Source: Candidatus Kapaibacterium sp.
GTDB lineage: Bacteria; Bacteroidota; Ignavibacteria; Kapaibacteriales; UBA2268
Direction of reading: 5' to 3'
DNA length: 64,000 nucleotides
Assembly: GCA_023957315.1 (NCBI GenBank)
Contig: JAMLHE010000015.1
Span: forward strand, 1 to 64,000
Shown in pieces: positions 1 through 9,222 of this stretch. Positions within the stretch are counted from its first letter, which is position 1. Every line of letters begins with the position of its first letter. Position numbers and translations under genes: made by a program. Below the pieces are notes generated by a model. That model was given only the letters and a program-made list of their open reading frames with translations, did not search any database and had not been told where the DNA came from.

Positions 1-1829
1 ATTTCAATATATTCTGTTGCGGGATTGGGGTAGATGGAGAAACCAATTTGGGATAAATAAGGATTGTTTTCAACTGAGGTTAAGCTAAGACTTGCTTTAA
101 AAATGCCACCCAGCCATGTACTGACAAAAATATCGTCTCCGATATTGGCTATGGACGTAACATTAAGATTAGTTAAACCTTGATTTATTTCTATCCAGTT
201 ATTGCCATTATCTTTGGAAAAGAATACTCCTCCTCCAAAAGTCCCTGCAAATAAATAATCATCAATTACCGTTAATGTATAAATTGTATCGTGAGTTAAT
301 CCAAAATTCTTTTCTTCCCAACTATCTCCATTGTCGGTGGATAAATATATACCATTACCTAATGTGCCTGTAAATACATTGTTTCCATCAATTGCTATGG
401 ACATAATTGCAGAATTGGCTAAGCCAAAATTTCTTTCTTGCCAACTATCACCACCGTCGGTGGATAGATATAAGCCATTACTCAAAGTACCTACAAATAT
501 ATTTTGCTCATCAACTGCCATAGAAGTTACACAACCTTTGAACCCGGTGTTTTTTGGTTTCCAACTATTTCCATTGTCGGTGGATATGTGTATGCCGGCA
601 CAATATGCCCCAACATAAATATTATCATCTTTATTGGCTATAACATTAACTCGCGTATTTTCAAATGTTAAATAGTTCGCTTTTTTCCAACTATTTCCAC
701 TATTGGTAGATAGAAACAATCCATTTGTTGTACCGACATAAACATTTTCGTTGCTTGCCTTTACTGTGTGAACAGATTTATGTTTTAAACCTGAACTCTT
801 TTCAACCCAACTATAGCCATTATCTATGGATCGGTAAATACCGCCTTGTCTATCAATGCCCGCATAAATTTTATTATCTGAAACAGCAATTGACCAGACT
901 CTTGGTTTAAAAAAAGATTCATTCATATCAATCCAGCTATTGCCATTATCTGTAGATTGGTAAATGCCACCTTTGGCTGTAGAGATAAAGATATTTTCAC
1001 CTTTGAATACAATAGAGTTTACCTTAGTAGTAAATAATCCGGTATTTTTTTCTAACCATCTATTGCCATTATCTGTAGATACGAAAAAACCATTTTCTGT
1101 ACCGATATAGATATTATTTTCGTTTGTTGCTATTGCTCTAATTTGTGTATTTGTCAAACCTATGTTGTTTGCTTCCCAAGTATTTCCATTATCTGAAGAA
1201 ACAAAAAAGCCTTCCTCTGTTCCCGCATAAATATCGGGCCCATTAATTGTTAATATTCTGATATCTGGATTTGAATTTCCAAAATTTTTATTTGTCCAAT
1301 TAAAACCATTGTTAACTGAAATATTAAGCCCAGCTCCTGTTCCTATAAAAATGTTATTACCGTTAATAACCATCGAATTAATAACTGAGGGCGAACTATA
1401 CTTAAACTGCCAGTTTTTGCCATTGTTATAGGAATAGTATACATCACCATCGTTAGTTGCGGCATAAATGTTTTGACCATTTACAGCCATTGTAGTAAAA
1501 CTTGGAGAATCATAGTTCCTTGTCCAAGTATTACCATTATCGGTAGATTGACAAATCTTATAATCCATAATCGCATAAATAGTATCGCCAATCATCAACA
1601 TAGATGTTGCTGTGCTAATGTTTAAGCCTGTATTTTGTTGATTCCAAGTAATGCCATTGTCAGTAGAAGAATAAAGACCCGAAATTTGAGTTCCGGCATA
1701 CATTACATCTCCGTTAACAGCAATAAAGTTAAAATCTTCACCAACAAATAATCCATTATTTGATTCCTCCCAATAAGGATAAGCAATCGAGTATGCTAAC
1801 ATCATAATAACCAACATTATACTTCTCAT
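1..1829 (-). CDS. Secreted Asp-box repeat protein with T9SS sorting tail (3' end cut by window edge)
   Basis: The first 609 codons are present and the gene runs off the left edge. The start is the ATG at 1827-1829, with GGAGC seven bases upstream. A hydrophobic signal peptide (MRSIMLVIMMLAYS) is followed by thirteen repeats of about 40 residues, each with a core such as STDNGNSW. This is the Asp-box/BNR signature of YCF48- or sortilin-like beta-propellers. The last visible residues, FSIYPNPATEYIEI, open a type A sorting domain of the type IX secretion system, so the protein is probably carried across the outer membrane and released or anchored there. Its ligand is unknown. The gene is not a closed ORF in the window because its stop codon lies outside. 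Small plus-strand ORFs here are antisense shadows of the repeats. Confidence 0.9.
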   Translation of the reverse strand, partial: MRSIMLVIMMLAYSIAYPYWEESNNGLFVGEDFNFIAVNGDVMYAGTQISGLYSSTDNGITWNQQNTGLNISTATSMLMIGDTIYAIMDYKICQSTDNGNTWTRNYDSPSFTTMAVNGQNIYAATNDGDVYYSYNNGKNWQFKYSSPSVINSMVINGNNIFIGTGAGLNISVNNGFNWTNKNFGNSNPDIRILTINGPDIYAGTEEGFFVSSDNGNTWEANNIGLTNTQIRAIATNENNIYIGTENGFFVSTDNGNRWLEKNTGLFTTKVNSIVFKGENIFISTAKGGIYQSTDNGNSWIDMNESFFKPRVWSIAVSDNKIYAGIDRQGGIYRSIDNGYSWVEKSSGLKHKSVHTVKASNENVYVGTTNGLFLSTNSGNSWKKANYLTFENTRVNVIANKDDNIYVGAYCAGIHISTDNGNSWKPKNTGFKGCVTSMAVDEQNIFVGTLSNGLYLSTDGGDSWQERNFGLANSAIMSIAIDGNNVFTGTLGNGIYLSTDNGDSWEEKNFGLTHDTIYTLTVIDDYLFAGTFGGGVFFSKDNGNNWIEINQGLTNLNVTSIANIGDDIFVSTWLGGIFKASLSLTSVENNPYLSQIGFSIYPNPATEYIE

Positions 1830-2008
1830 AAAAGCTCCAAATATGATAACGAAATGTAGCCAATTGTAGGCTTAATTACTAAGAATCTAAAAAAAACAGT
1901 GTTAATACTACTTTACAAAGTTAAATAAAGTTATTGAGATTTCCCCAAAAAATAGTTTCGTCAGTTGTAACAAAGTTGGGATAATAAGCTCTCAAATTTT
2001 CCATTCAT

Positions 2009-2096
2009 TTCATCCGGTGACTTGGAATCAACTTATGAATTATCTCTAACAAATGTGCCGCACTTGTGAACTGGGAGTCATCGGATGAATTAATCA
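2009..2096 (+). repeat. ~90-bp interspersed element with ATTCATCCGATGACT-type ends, copy A
   Basis: The stretch starts TTCATCCGGTGACTTGGA and ends GTCATCGGATGAAT, so its ends are inverted repeats. It aligns over its full length with the reverse complement of 23539-23627; ends and first third match well and the centre has diverged. No coding capacity. A non-autonomous mobile element is the simplest reading. Confidence 0.65.
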
Positions 2097-2120
2097 CATC
2101 TACGACGTCAATTTTCTTCC

Positions 2121-2140
2121 CCCACGAATAAATTCATGGG
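2121..2140. repeat. CCCACG...GGG hairpin repeat with CTAT flank
   Basis: CCCACGAATAAATTCATGGG followed by CTAT is identical to 55758-55777 and belongs to the family seen at 28331, 55199 and 55323. Each copy is a 20-bp imperfect palindrome with CATAG or CTAT(G) next to it. Confidence 0.7.
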
Positions 2141-2175
2141 CTATTTTTTTCAACATATTTTAGGACTAAGAATAC

Positions 2176-2212
2176 AAATCCCCCTGCTCGCAAGCTCGCT
2201 TAAGGGGGATTT
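2176..2212 (-). terminator. Hairpin terminator downstream of the PLP-enzyme gene
   Basis: AAATCCCCCT (2176-2185) pairs perfectly with AGGGGGATTT (2203-2212), eight bases beyond the stop of the minus-strand gene at 2220. A T-rich stretch does not directly follow on the minus strand, so efficiency is uncertain. Confidence 0.55.
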
Positions 2213-2219
2213 CGTATTT

Positions 2220-3407
2220 TTACGCTATCAGCTCTAGTGCTTTATCTAATGCGGCGAGTAGGTCGTTCACATCTTCGATTCCGACGGAAATGCGAATCAG
2301 ACCGTCATAAATGTGTGCTTGTTCGCGAGATTCTTTGCCCATACCTGCGTGAGTCATAGACGCCGGGTGTTGGATGAGTGATTCGACTCCGCCAAGGCTT
2401 ACTGCGAGTTGGAAAATCTCGATATTATTCATAACTGTTATCCCTGCTTCGATACCACCATGCAATTCGGCGGCTATCATCGAGCCGGGTCCGGTCATTT
2501 GTTTCAACCCTATTTCATATTGTGGGTGCGATTTGAGACCGGGGAAATTGACCCATTTGACTTTTGGGTGATTTTCGAGGTATTCGGCTATTATAATAGC
2601 ATTCTCGGCTTGTTGTTTGACTCTGATTGAAAGGGTTTTTAATCCGCGATGAACGAGGAATGAATTGAATGGGTCAATCACTCCGCCAATAAGATTGAGT
2701 GATTTGCGGAAAGGCTTGTACTCAGATTCATCTTTCAAAATTATAATTCCTGCGACGACATCAGCATGACCGTTCAGGTATTTTGTCATGCTATGAACAA
2801 TATAATCCGCTCCAAAAAGTATCGGCTTTTGGTAAATGGGGCTCATGAATGTATTGTCCACAGCGAGTTTCGCACCTGCTTTGTGAGCAATTAAAGCTAT
2901 GGCGGCAATATCAGCCATTACGACTGATGGATTGCCCGGTGTCTCGATAAAAATTAATTTTGTGTTTGATTGGACAGCCTTTTGAACGGCTTCAATATTG
3001 CAAGTATCAACAAATGTGGTTTCGACTCCAAATCTGGTAAAGAAATCATGTAATATGGTGTAGGTTGGTCCGTAAACGGCTTCACTACAAATTACATGGT
3101 CGCCATGGCTCAAAACGGTGGCAAATAAAGTGTGGATTGCAGCCATACCGCTGGCGCATCCAAGTGCTTTTGCTCCGCATTCCAGAGCGGCAACGGCATC
3201 TTCCATAGCTTCAATTGTGGGGTTGCGCATTCTGGTATAGATATAACCATCGGATTCGCCTTTGAAGAGCGATGCTCCGTGATTTACATCTTTGAATTTG
3301 AAAGTTGATGTTTGATAAATCGGTGTTACTACCGAACCTTCGGGGCTTTCTTTGGTTCCTGCGTGAACGCAAATTGTTTCTTGCTTGTAATTACGAATGT
3401 CTTTCAT
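2220..3407 (-). CDS. Trans-sulfuration family PLP enzyme (cystathionine gamma-synthase / methionine gamma-lyase type)
   Basis: A 395-residue protein of the Cys/Met metabolism PLP family (fold type I), full length for the family. Visible hallmarks are the PLP-phosphate region ASGMAA (residues 85-90), the stacking Tyr in VYGPTY (residue 112), AVDNTF with the ring-nitrogen Asp at 184, and the Schiff-base Lys at 209 in SMTKYLNGH. Family members catalyse gamma-replacement or gamma-elimination on homoserine esters, cystathionine or methionine. The Cys that follows YG in well-studied methionine gamma-lyases is Pro here, so the exact reaction cannot be told from sequence. A strong AAGGAGA site precedes the ATG. 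It may supply or degrade homocysteine/methionine, but it is not linked to the HMT-MTHFR gene at 39.9 kb. Confidence 0.88.
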   Translation of the reverse strand: MKDIRNYKQETICVHAGTKESPEGSVVTPIYQTSTFKFKDVNHGASLFKGESDGYIYTRMRNPTIEAMEDAVAALECGAKALGCASGMAAIHTLFATVLSHGDHVICSEAVYGPTYTILHDFFTRFGVETTFVDTCNIEAVQKAVQSNTKLIFIETPGNPSVVMADIAAIALIAHKAGAKLAVDNTFMSPIYQKPILFGADYIVHSMTKYLNGHADVVAGIIILKDESEYKPFRKSLNLIGGVIDPFNSFLVHRGLKTLSIRVKQQAENAIIIAEYLENHPKVKWVNFPGLKSHPQYEIGLKQMTGPGSMIAAELHGGIEAGITVMNNIEIFQLAVSLGGVESLIQHPASMTHAGMGKESREQAHIYDGLIRISVGIEDVNDLLAALDKALELIA

Positions 3408-3420
3408 ATTGTCTCCTTGA

Positions 3421-3455
3421 AATAAAAATGTCGGTTATTGTATAAATAACCGACA
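3421..3455 (-). terminator. Rho-independent terminator after the FKBP gene
   Basis: TGTCGGTTATT and AATAACCGACA form a perfect 11-bp stem with a 5-base loop. On the minus strand it is followed by TTTTTATTT. It sits between the FKBP gene and the next minus-strand gene. Confidence 0.75.
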
Positions 3456-3517
3456 CAAAATTAACTATAATTCACATGCAATAAAAACGTCGAGCAAAAT
3501 TAATGCTCAAAACGAAT

Positions 3518-4249
3518 TTATTCGATTACGTCAAGTAATTCAACTTCAAAAATCAAAACTTGATTCGGTCCGATTGATGGGTGAGCGTTTTCGCCATATG
3601 CCAAATCTGAAGGGATGACGAATTGCATTTTGCCACCGGTTTTCATAAGTTGCAGACCTTCAGTCCAACCTTTGATAACACCTGAAAGTGGAAATTCGAT
3701 AGGTTCGCCTCTTTTGTAAGAACTGTCGAATTCTTCACCATTGATGAAAGTACCTTTGTAATGTACTTTAACTTTGTCGGTAGCTTTAGGTGATTTACCT
3801 GTTCCCGGAGTAATATCTTTATACTGCAAACCTGATGCTGTAACTTTTACGCCCGGTTTGTTTTTGTTTTGTTCAAGGAATTCTCTTCCTTTTTGAAGAT
3901 TCACATTAGCCATTTGATTGGTCTCCTCTTGTTTTAAAGCTTCGCCTTGTTGGCGTCTTACGTTAATTTCAGCTACGAGTGCTTGCATCATTGCGTCAAC
4001 TTTAGCTTGGTCCATTTCAATAGGACTTCCGTTGAGAGCATCTACAATGCCTTGCTTGAGGGCATCAATGTTTACTTTCACCGAATCCATTGCCAAGGAA
4101 CCGCCCCATTGTGTCCCAATTATATAGGATATTGAATCCTGAGCATTTTTGAGCACAATTGGCTTAGTTTGGTCTTTTTTGTTTTGTGCTTCAGCACCGC
4201 ATGATACTATTAAAAACAAGGCGATTGTTATCGAAAAAATCTTGTACAT
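3518..4249 (-). CDS. Lipoprotein FKBP-type peptidyl-prolyl cis-trans isomerase
   Basis: A 243-residue protein with a lipoprotein signal ending LIVSCG (Cys17), so it is probably anchored in the envelope. Residues ~35-115 resemble the helical FKBP N-terminal dimerisation domain, with a charged linker to ~135. Residues ~140-243 are a complete FKBP domain (VHYKGTFINGEEFDSS, GVIKGWTEGLQLM, IPSDLAYGE, LIFEVELLDV). This matches the FkpA/Mip architecture, which helps periplasmic or outer-membrane proteins fold by isomerising X-Pro bonds. The gene is followed by its own terminator and is divergent from ribH, so it is probably monocistronic. Confidence 0.92.
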   Translation of the reverse strand: MYKIFSITIALFLIVSCGAEAQNKKDQTKPIVLKNAQDSISYIIGTQWGGSLAMDSVKVNIDALKQGIVDALNGSPIEMDQAKVDAMMQALVAEINVRRQQGEALKQEETNQMANVNLQKGREFLEQNKNKPGVKVTASGLQYKDITPGTGKSPKATDKVKVHYKGTFINGEEFDSSYKRGEPIEFPLSGVIKGWTEGLQLMKTGGKMQFVIPSDLAYGENAHPSIGPNQVLIFEVELLDVIE

Positions 4250-4403
4250 TTTGAAAGAACTCCAATAAATTTTTAAAAAAATATAAATTTCAAATTAATT
4301 TTACTAAAATAACGTCTTCACAGCAATCATTTACGATTCATTATTGTAAAAATTGGAAATTTATTGTTAAATTTGAAAATTGTATAAAGAATAAGAGAAA
4401 TTA

Positions 4404-4868
4404 ATGCCGCAAATAATTGAAGGAATTTTCGATGCAAAAGGCAAATCCTTTGCCATTGTAGTGTCACGTTGGAATCAGTTTGTGGTTTCAAAATTGCTTG
4501 ATGGTGCTTTAGACGGGCTTCGTCGAAACCAAGCCGATGACGCAAAAATTACTATAGCATATTGTCCGGGTGCATTTGAGTTGCCACTGATTGTCCAGAA
4601 AATGGCGGAATCCAAAAAATATGATGCCGTAATTGCTCTTGGTGCTGTAATTCGTGGTTCAACACCACATTTCGATTATATAGCCTCCGAAGTAAGCAAA
4701 GGTATTGCTCGTGTATCACTTGAGACAGGTGTGCCGTGCATTTTGGGAGTTCTGACAACTGATACGATAGAACAAGCAATTGAAAGGTCGGGCGCTAAAC
4801 AAGGCAACAAGGGTTTTGAATCTGCAGTCACGGCAATCGAAATGATTTCATTAATCAACGCTTTGTAA
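4404..4868 (+). CDS. ribH: 6,7-dimethyl-8-ribityllumazine synthase
   Basis: A 154-residue protein, the usual size. RibH condenses 5-amino-6-ribitylamino-uracil with 3,4-dihydroxy-2-butanone 4-phosphate, the penultimate step of riboflavin synthesis, in a cytoplasmic oligomer. The active-site elements are all present: an aromatic residue in SRWNQF (Trp23), PGAFELP (55-61), [13 protein letters not shown] with the catalytic His89, and [13 protein letters not shown] with Arg128 and GNKG. No other rib gene is nearby. The 154-bp gap to the FKBP gene must hold divergent promoters. A shorter 53-bp gap leads into the next plus-strand gene, so read-through is possible. Confidence 0.97.
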   Translation: MPQIIEGIFDAKGKSFAIVVSRWNQFVVSKLLDGALDGLRRNQADDAKITIAYCPGAFELPLIVQKMAESKKYDAVIALGAVIRGSTPHFDYIASEVSKGIARVSLETGVPCILGVLTTDTIEQAIERSGAKQGNKGFESAVTAIEMISLINAL

Positions 4869-4921
4869 AGGAGATTGTATCGCAGTTGTTACCTTTTTGT
4901 TAAATTATATGTGGTAAAGCG

Positions 4922-7180
4922 ATGAAGTTATTCTTTATATTCACGACTTGTTTCGTTCTAACTCTCACTACTGCTTTCTCTGTGGATTTTCGTATAGATA
5001 ACTGGAAATCTCATACATCGCTATTGGATGTCATTACAGTTGCAGTTGACCATAAAGAAAGAATTTGGGCAGGGTCTTCGGGTGGAGCATTTATTTTTGA
5101 CAAAAATGAGGGCTCATATCAAAAATTTGATAATATTAATGCTTTCCTAAGTAGTCAAATTACTATCATTAAAGCCCACAAAGAACGAGAAATTGTCATG
5201 CTCGGAACATTTGACGGCTACATTGAAATATTCACTCCCGATGAAAAATGGATTCATATCACCGATATATATAACCAACAATTTTCTAATTCAATTATCC
5301 ATGATATTCATTTTGAGGGCGATAAAGCTTATATAGCCGGCGGGTTCGGATTGGCTGTGTTTGACCTAAATAATTATGTCTTTCTTGAGACAATTAAGCG
5401 TTATGGTGAATTTCCGAACCAAACTCCAACGAATAAGATTTTAATCGAAAATAATACAATTTGGCTTGCTACTGATGTAGGAGTAGCCAAAGCGAAACTT
5501 GATGACCAATTAGCAAATCCTGCAGTATGGACAAATTATGACTCACAAGATGGGCTTTATGATAAGAAAATTCTAAATCTAACTTCAGTCGAAAACACTA
5601 TCTATGCAATGTCCGAAAAAGCTGTTAAAAAGTTCAAAGATGATTTCTTTGAAGAGTTTATCGAATCCCCGGATGAACTGACAAGCATAAATGAATTTGA
5701 TAACAAATTTGCATATACAAATCAATTTGATATACGGATTGGTAGTAATATGATAAATATTAATCATCCGGCGCTAATTCGAGGATTTGAAATTGCTAAA
5801 AATTATTCCGAAGAACCTTATTTTGTTTTTTATTACCGCGACGCCGGAATTGGAATTTACCAAAATGATACTTTAATTCATTATAAGCCTAACACCCCAA
5901 TAACCAATAGTTTCAGAAGTTTGAGCGTTGACGAAGACGGTGTTTTATGGTTAGCCACAATGCCAGGTGCTTCTTCAAGAGGATTCGCAAGCTACGATGG
6001 TGAAAATTGGCATAATTTCACATCTCCTGTTTATCCGGTCCTGAAAACTAACGAATATCACAAAATTACTGCTACAAGTGGGAAAGTATTTGTCAGCAAT
6101 TATGGTAGAGGTATTTTTATTTTTGATAAGAATGATACAGTAAGCAATGGTACTCTTTACAACAGGAGCAATTCGGCTTTAGTAGGTTTGGCTACATCAC
6201 CTGATTTTATTGTTGTTGGTGAAAGCGAAGTTGACAAAAACGGATGGGTTTGGATGGCTTGTTTAGGTACTGTTTCACCGGGACCTTCATTAGTAGCGAT
6301 AACTCCCGAAGGTATTTCACACGGCTTCATAAACAAACAAAGCCCTAACTCAAGACAATTCATGACTCTTGGCATAGATTTTTACGGTACTAAGTGGGTT
6401 GGCGGCGCTCCGGTTCATGGTTTGGGATTGTTGTATTATAATGATAATGGCACACCTGATGATTTTACTGATGATGTAAGTGAAATGCTGACAGCGTCTC
6501 AAATACCTAATTTGTTGGAGAATACACATAACTCCATAACCGTGGATAAATTAGGTACTGTTTGGATTGGAACTGCCAAAGGTGTTTCAGTAATCATAAA
6601 TCCTTCTGCAGTGTTAAATAACAGAAACAATCTTATTGTCAGGTCACTATCCAGATTGTTAGGCGAGATTAATGTGAACGATATTGTGGTGGATGCTCAG
6701 AATAATAAATGGATTGCGACAAGTGATGGTGTGTGGGTGGTAGATTCCGACGGAGCAGCAGTTATTGCATATATTAACACCACCAATTCACCTTTGCCTA
6801 CAAATGAAGTCTTTGCATTAGGATATGATGGCAAATTTGGTAAAATGTTTTTCAGTACAAGATCTGGAGTTTACGAAGCGACCACTCTTTCAGTCACTCC
6901 TGCTCAAAATTACGAAATTGCTTGCTATCCGCAACCATTCGACCCAAGTATTGACGCTGAATTAGTTATTGACGGGCTTGTAGAATATTCGGAACTGAAA
7001 ATCCTTACTTCGGATGGTTTATTCGTAAGGCGAATTGTCACAGGAAGCAAAAAGACTGTATGGGACGGCAAAGATGAGAATGGCAATTTAGTCAATAGCG
7101 GAATATTTTTAGTAGTAGCTACCTCGCTAACGACTAAAGAAACATCAGTCCAGAAAATTGCAGTAGTCCGTAAAAACTAA
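4922..7180 (+). CDS. Secreted beta-propeller protein with FlgD-like C-terminal (T9SS-type) domain
   Basis: A 752-residue protein with an N-terminal signal peptide (KLFFIFTTCFVLTLTTAFS). Repeated units of the kind DHKERIWAGSSGGAFIFD, DEDGVLWLATMPG, DKLGTVWIGTAKGVSVI and DAQNNKWIATSDGVWVV are two-component-regulator-type propeller blades. From about residue 665 there is a FlgD Ig-like tail (PQPFDPSIDAELVI, ILTSDGLFVRRI, TVWDGKDENGNLVNSGIFLV) ending QKIAVVRKN, which replaces or acts as the T9SS sorting domain in this group. It is therefore likely exported to the surface. The sensory or binding role is unknown. Its stop is 10 bp from the converging stop of the next gene, with no terminator seen between. 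Confidence 0.85.
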   Translation: MKLFFIFTTCFVLTLTTAFSVDFRIDNWKSHTSLLDVITVAVDHKERIWAGSSGGAFIFDKNEGSYQKFDNINAFLSSQITIIKAHKEREIVMLGTFDGYIEIFTPDEKWIHITDIYNQQFSNSIIHDIHFEGDKAYIAGGFGLAVFDLNNYVFLETIKRYGEFPNQTPTNKILIENNTIWLATDVGVAKAKLDDQLANPAVWTNYDSQDGLYDKKILNLTSVENTIYAMSEKAVKKFKDDFFEEFIESPDELTSINEFDNKFAYTNQFDIRIGSNMININHPALIRGFEIAKNYSEEPYFVFYYRDAGIGIYQNDTLIHYKPNTPITNSFRSLSVDEDGVLWLATMPGASSRGFASYDGENWHNFTSPVYPVLKTNEYHKITATSGKVFVSNYGRGIFIFDKNDTVSNGTLYNRSNSALVGLATSPDFIVVGESEVDKNGWVWMACLGTVSPGPSLVAITPEGISHGFINKQSPNSRQFMTLGIDFYGTKWVGGAPVHGLGLLYYNDNGTPDDFTDDVSEMLTASQIPNLLENTHNSITVDKLGTVWIGTAKGVSVIINPSAVLNNRNNLIVRSLSRLLGEINVNDIVVDAQNNKWIATSDGVWVVDSDGAAVIAYINTTNSPLPTNEVFALGYDGKFGKMFFSTRSGVYEATTLSVTPAQNYEIACYPQPFDPSIDAELVIDGLVEYSELKILTSDGLFVRRIVTGSKKTVWDGKDENGNLVNSGIFLVVATSLTTKETSVQKIAVVRKN

Positions 7181-7190
7181 TTGCCCGAGT

Positions 7191-7913
7191 TTAGAAATCA
7201 AGTCTAAGGTGGAAAGCAAAGGCAAATCTTTTAGCAGGATTATTTATATCAAAAACTTCACCTTGGAAATATAAAGATACACTCTTAATTTCGCCTTCTT
7301 CGACGATTCGTTTGCTTACGCCGAACATTCCGTTGATTTGGTTTGCTTCGTAGTTATAATTGACTAAACCTGTTGTTGTAAAAGTAAGTTTGAAGTTACC
7401 ACCCATTTTTTTTAGTTCGGCAATCGGCATTGGCTGGTCGCTTATGATAAACATTTCCGGTATTTTGATGTAAGCATATCTGATAATTCCGGGAAATCCC
7501 TTGTTTTTTACTACTTGCAAGTCATGATTTGTAGTGACTGACATAATCAAATCTAATTTTGGAGTCAAGTAATTATAATCTAAGGTTGAATTGTAGCTGA
7601 ATTCGTCAAAGTCCGAAGTCAATTCACGCAAATCGCCACCTTGCCCGTGCCGTTGGAATATTTGCAAATAACGATTATGAGACGTAACTATAGGCTGTTT
7701 TACATAGGTAGTATCATAAAGAGTATCACGCTTTGTAACGATTTCGCGAATAACTACTTTTTTGAAATTAATCATAGTTGTATCAATACTGATAGTATCT
7801 CCGGAAACCATTTCCTTGATGTAATCAGTACCGTTGACCCCGAGAGAATCTTCGCACGAAAATAGTCCCAAAGTCAATAATGCTGCGATAAGTACAATAT
7901 AAATTTGATTCAT
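7191..7913 (-). CDS. Lipoprotein of the first ECF-sigma operon, function unknown
   Basis: A 240-residue protein with a lipoprotein signal (LLTLGLFSCED). The mature N-terminus CEDSLGV closely resembles CEDPLGV of the lipoprotein at 61257, which occupies the same place in a paralogous operon. The remainder is beta-rich with a coiled segment around 50-75 (VVIREIVTKRDTLYDTTYV) and ends in alternating aromatic residues (RFAFAFHLRLDF). No domain was recognised. It lies 12 bp downstream of the anti-sigma/barrel gene and is almost certainly cotranscribed with it and the sigma factor. The shared position and N-terminus suggest a role in envelope sensing (inference). Confidence 0.75.
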   Translation of the reverse strand: MNQIYIVLIAALLTLGLFSCEDSLGVNGTDYIKEMVSGDTISIDTTMINFKKVVIREIVTKRDTLYDTTYVKQPIVTSHNRYLQIFQRHGQGGDLRELTSDFDEFSYNSTLDYNYLTPKLDLIMSVTTNHDLQVVKNKGFPGIIRYAYIKIPEMFIISDQPMPIAELKKMGGNFKLTFTTTGLVNYNYEANQINGMFGVSKRIVEEGEIKSVSLYFQGEVFDINNPAKRFAFAFHLRLDF

Positions 7914-7925
7914 TTCAATTTTTCC

Positions 7926-9203
7926 TTAGAATTTAAATCCAAATCCGATTTGCAAACCGGTTTTACCGGAATCAAACCAATTCCCACCATGTTTAAATCT
8001 CAAGTGGTTATATCCATAAGCGACTACGAATTTTGAAGTATTATCCGTTGAAAATTCGAGACCTATCATTCCCCTAAAAACAGGTCCCACTGTCGAATAA
8101 GCACCATTTACTTGAGCAAAAGGAGCGAAATAACCAATTTTCGCAAAGTCCGGGTGGTAGCGAAAAAATACACCATAAGTTTCGATGTTTGGATTTTGGT
8201 TATATGTGTATAATACGCCGTCTTCAACGCCGCTAAAAGTTTGGTAGAAATTTTCTCTATGCCAATCAACACCAACTTTCAAATCATCAAACAATGAATA
8301 TGTACCGGAAATACCAACGTTTGCCATGTCATATTTTGCAGGGTCAATTTTGACACCTTCGCCATGATTGTAAATCGAGCCACGGAATTCAATAGCGAAA
8401 TTTTCGTTTCCTTCATTGCCGATAAAAGCAGTTTCAATCATCGGATTTCTTATATCATTTGTACCGTACGGGCTTCTGAGCAAATTCAAAGGAGCTTCTT
8501 CTCCCCTATATTGTACGACAGGAGATGATAAATTTGCTCTGCTCAATGCGACTTCCGATGGTGAAGACACGTCGTTGGCGGCATCATTATTTAGCAATTC
8601 GTGATTCTGATTTTCATTAGCTTTCGTATCATCTTTCGTAACGTAAATATATTTGTAAACCACTTTTGGTTCAGCCACCGATTTATCAACTGCAAGTGGC
8701 TCTGAAGCTTGATTGACATTTGACTTTGCTACTTCCGCTTCGGAAGTCATTGTTGGTATCGCATTTTGATTGATATTATTGATAGATGAATTATTGCTTG
8801 TTTGATTGTTGCCATATTTGGCAGCTAAAGCACCATCAAAAGTACCAAAATTATAGAGCATAAAGATAACAACTGCAGTAGCTACAGCCGTTGCCATGCC
8901 AGTCAACAATAAAGGTGAAATGCTGCTAAATTTAGCGGCAACTACCGAGAAAAAGCCCGGACTTGGTATAGGAGCTATTCCCGGAGGAGGAGTCAGACCA
9001 ATCGTATTGAAAATATTCATAGTCGATTGGGCTTTAGGCGTATAAGCAACAACATCGGATTTGACTGCACTTTTAATCGCCATCTGACTTTTGAGTTCTG
9101 CCCGCAATTCTTCATTAGCTGTAAGCATTTGGAATAGCTCAAGCTCTTTTTCAGGCGGTAAAACTCCTTCGATGTAATCGTATATTATTTGTTCTTGTTC
9201 CAT
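7926..9203 (-). CDS. Anti-sigma-like membrane protein with C-terminal outer-membrane-type beta-barrel
   Basis: A 425-residue protein. Residues 1-60 are a charged helical cytoplasmic domain (YDYIEGVLPPEKELELF, NEELRAELK) like those that bind ECF sigma factors; it lacks a His/Cys zinc motif. One membrane helix follows at ~97-118. Then comes an Asn/Ser/Glu-rich linker of about 120 residues, and from ~250 a region of alternating beta strands ending LQIGFGFKF, typical of a small outer-membrane barrel. It lies 19 bp after the ECF sigma gene and 12 bp before a lipoprotein gene. The protein at 62583 has the same order, similar length and shared motifs (RENFYQ/RETFFQ). It is probably a regulator of the adjacent sigma. 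Whether the barrel really reaches the outer membrane is inference. Confidence 0.75.
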   Translation of the reverse strand: MEQEQIIYDYIEGVLPPEKELELFQMLTANEELRAELKSQMAIKSAVKSDVVAYTPKAQSTMNIFNTIGLTPPPGIAPIPSPGFFSVVAAKFSSISPLLLTGMATAVATAVVIFMLYNFGTFDGALAAKYGNNQTSNNSSINNINQNAIPTMTSEAEVAKSNVNQASEPLAVDKSVAEPKVVYKYIYVTKDDTKANENQNHELLNNDAANDVSSPSEVALSRANLSSPVVQYRGEEAPLNLLRSPYGTNDIRNPMIETAFIGNEGNENFAIEFRGSIYNHGEGVKIDPAKYDMANVGISGTYSLFDDLKVGVDWHRENFYQTFSGVEDGVLYTYNQNPNIETYGVFFRYHPDFAKIGYFAPFAQVNGAYSTVGPVFRGMIGLEFSTDNTSKFVVAYGYNHLRFKHGGNWFDSGKTGLQIGFGFKF

Positions 9204-9222
9204 TTTCGGACCATTTATTATA

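Larger units (their letters stand above)
1830..2219. other. Non-coding stretch between two minus-strand genes, made of repeats
   Basis: No gene is seen here. The stretch holds the promoter side of the Asp-box protein gene, a degenerate half of the palindromic element found at 50177 and 55088 (GTCAGTTGTAACAAAG near 1962), an 88-bp repeat (2009-2096), a 20-bp CATAG-type hairpin (2121-2140) and a terminator (2176-2212). Confidence 0.6.

Noticed and set aside
331..910. Plus-strand ORFs of 95 and 61 codons at the left end
   Set aside because: They lie antisense to the Asp-box repeats of the minus-strand gene and arise from the repeated DNA; no start signals or family likeness.
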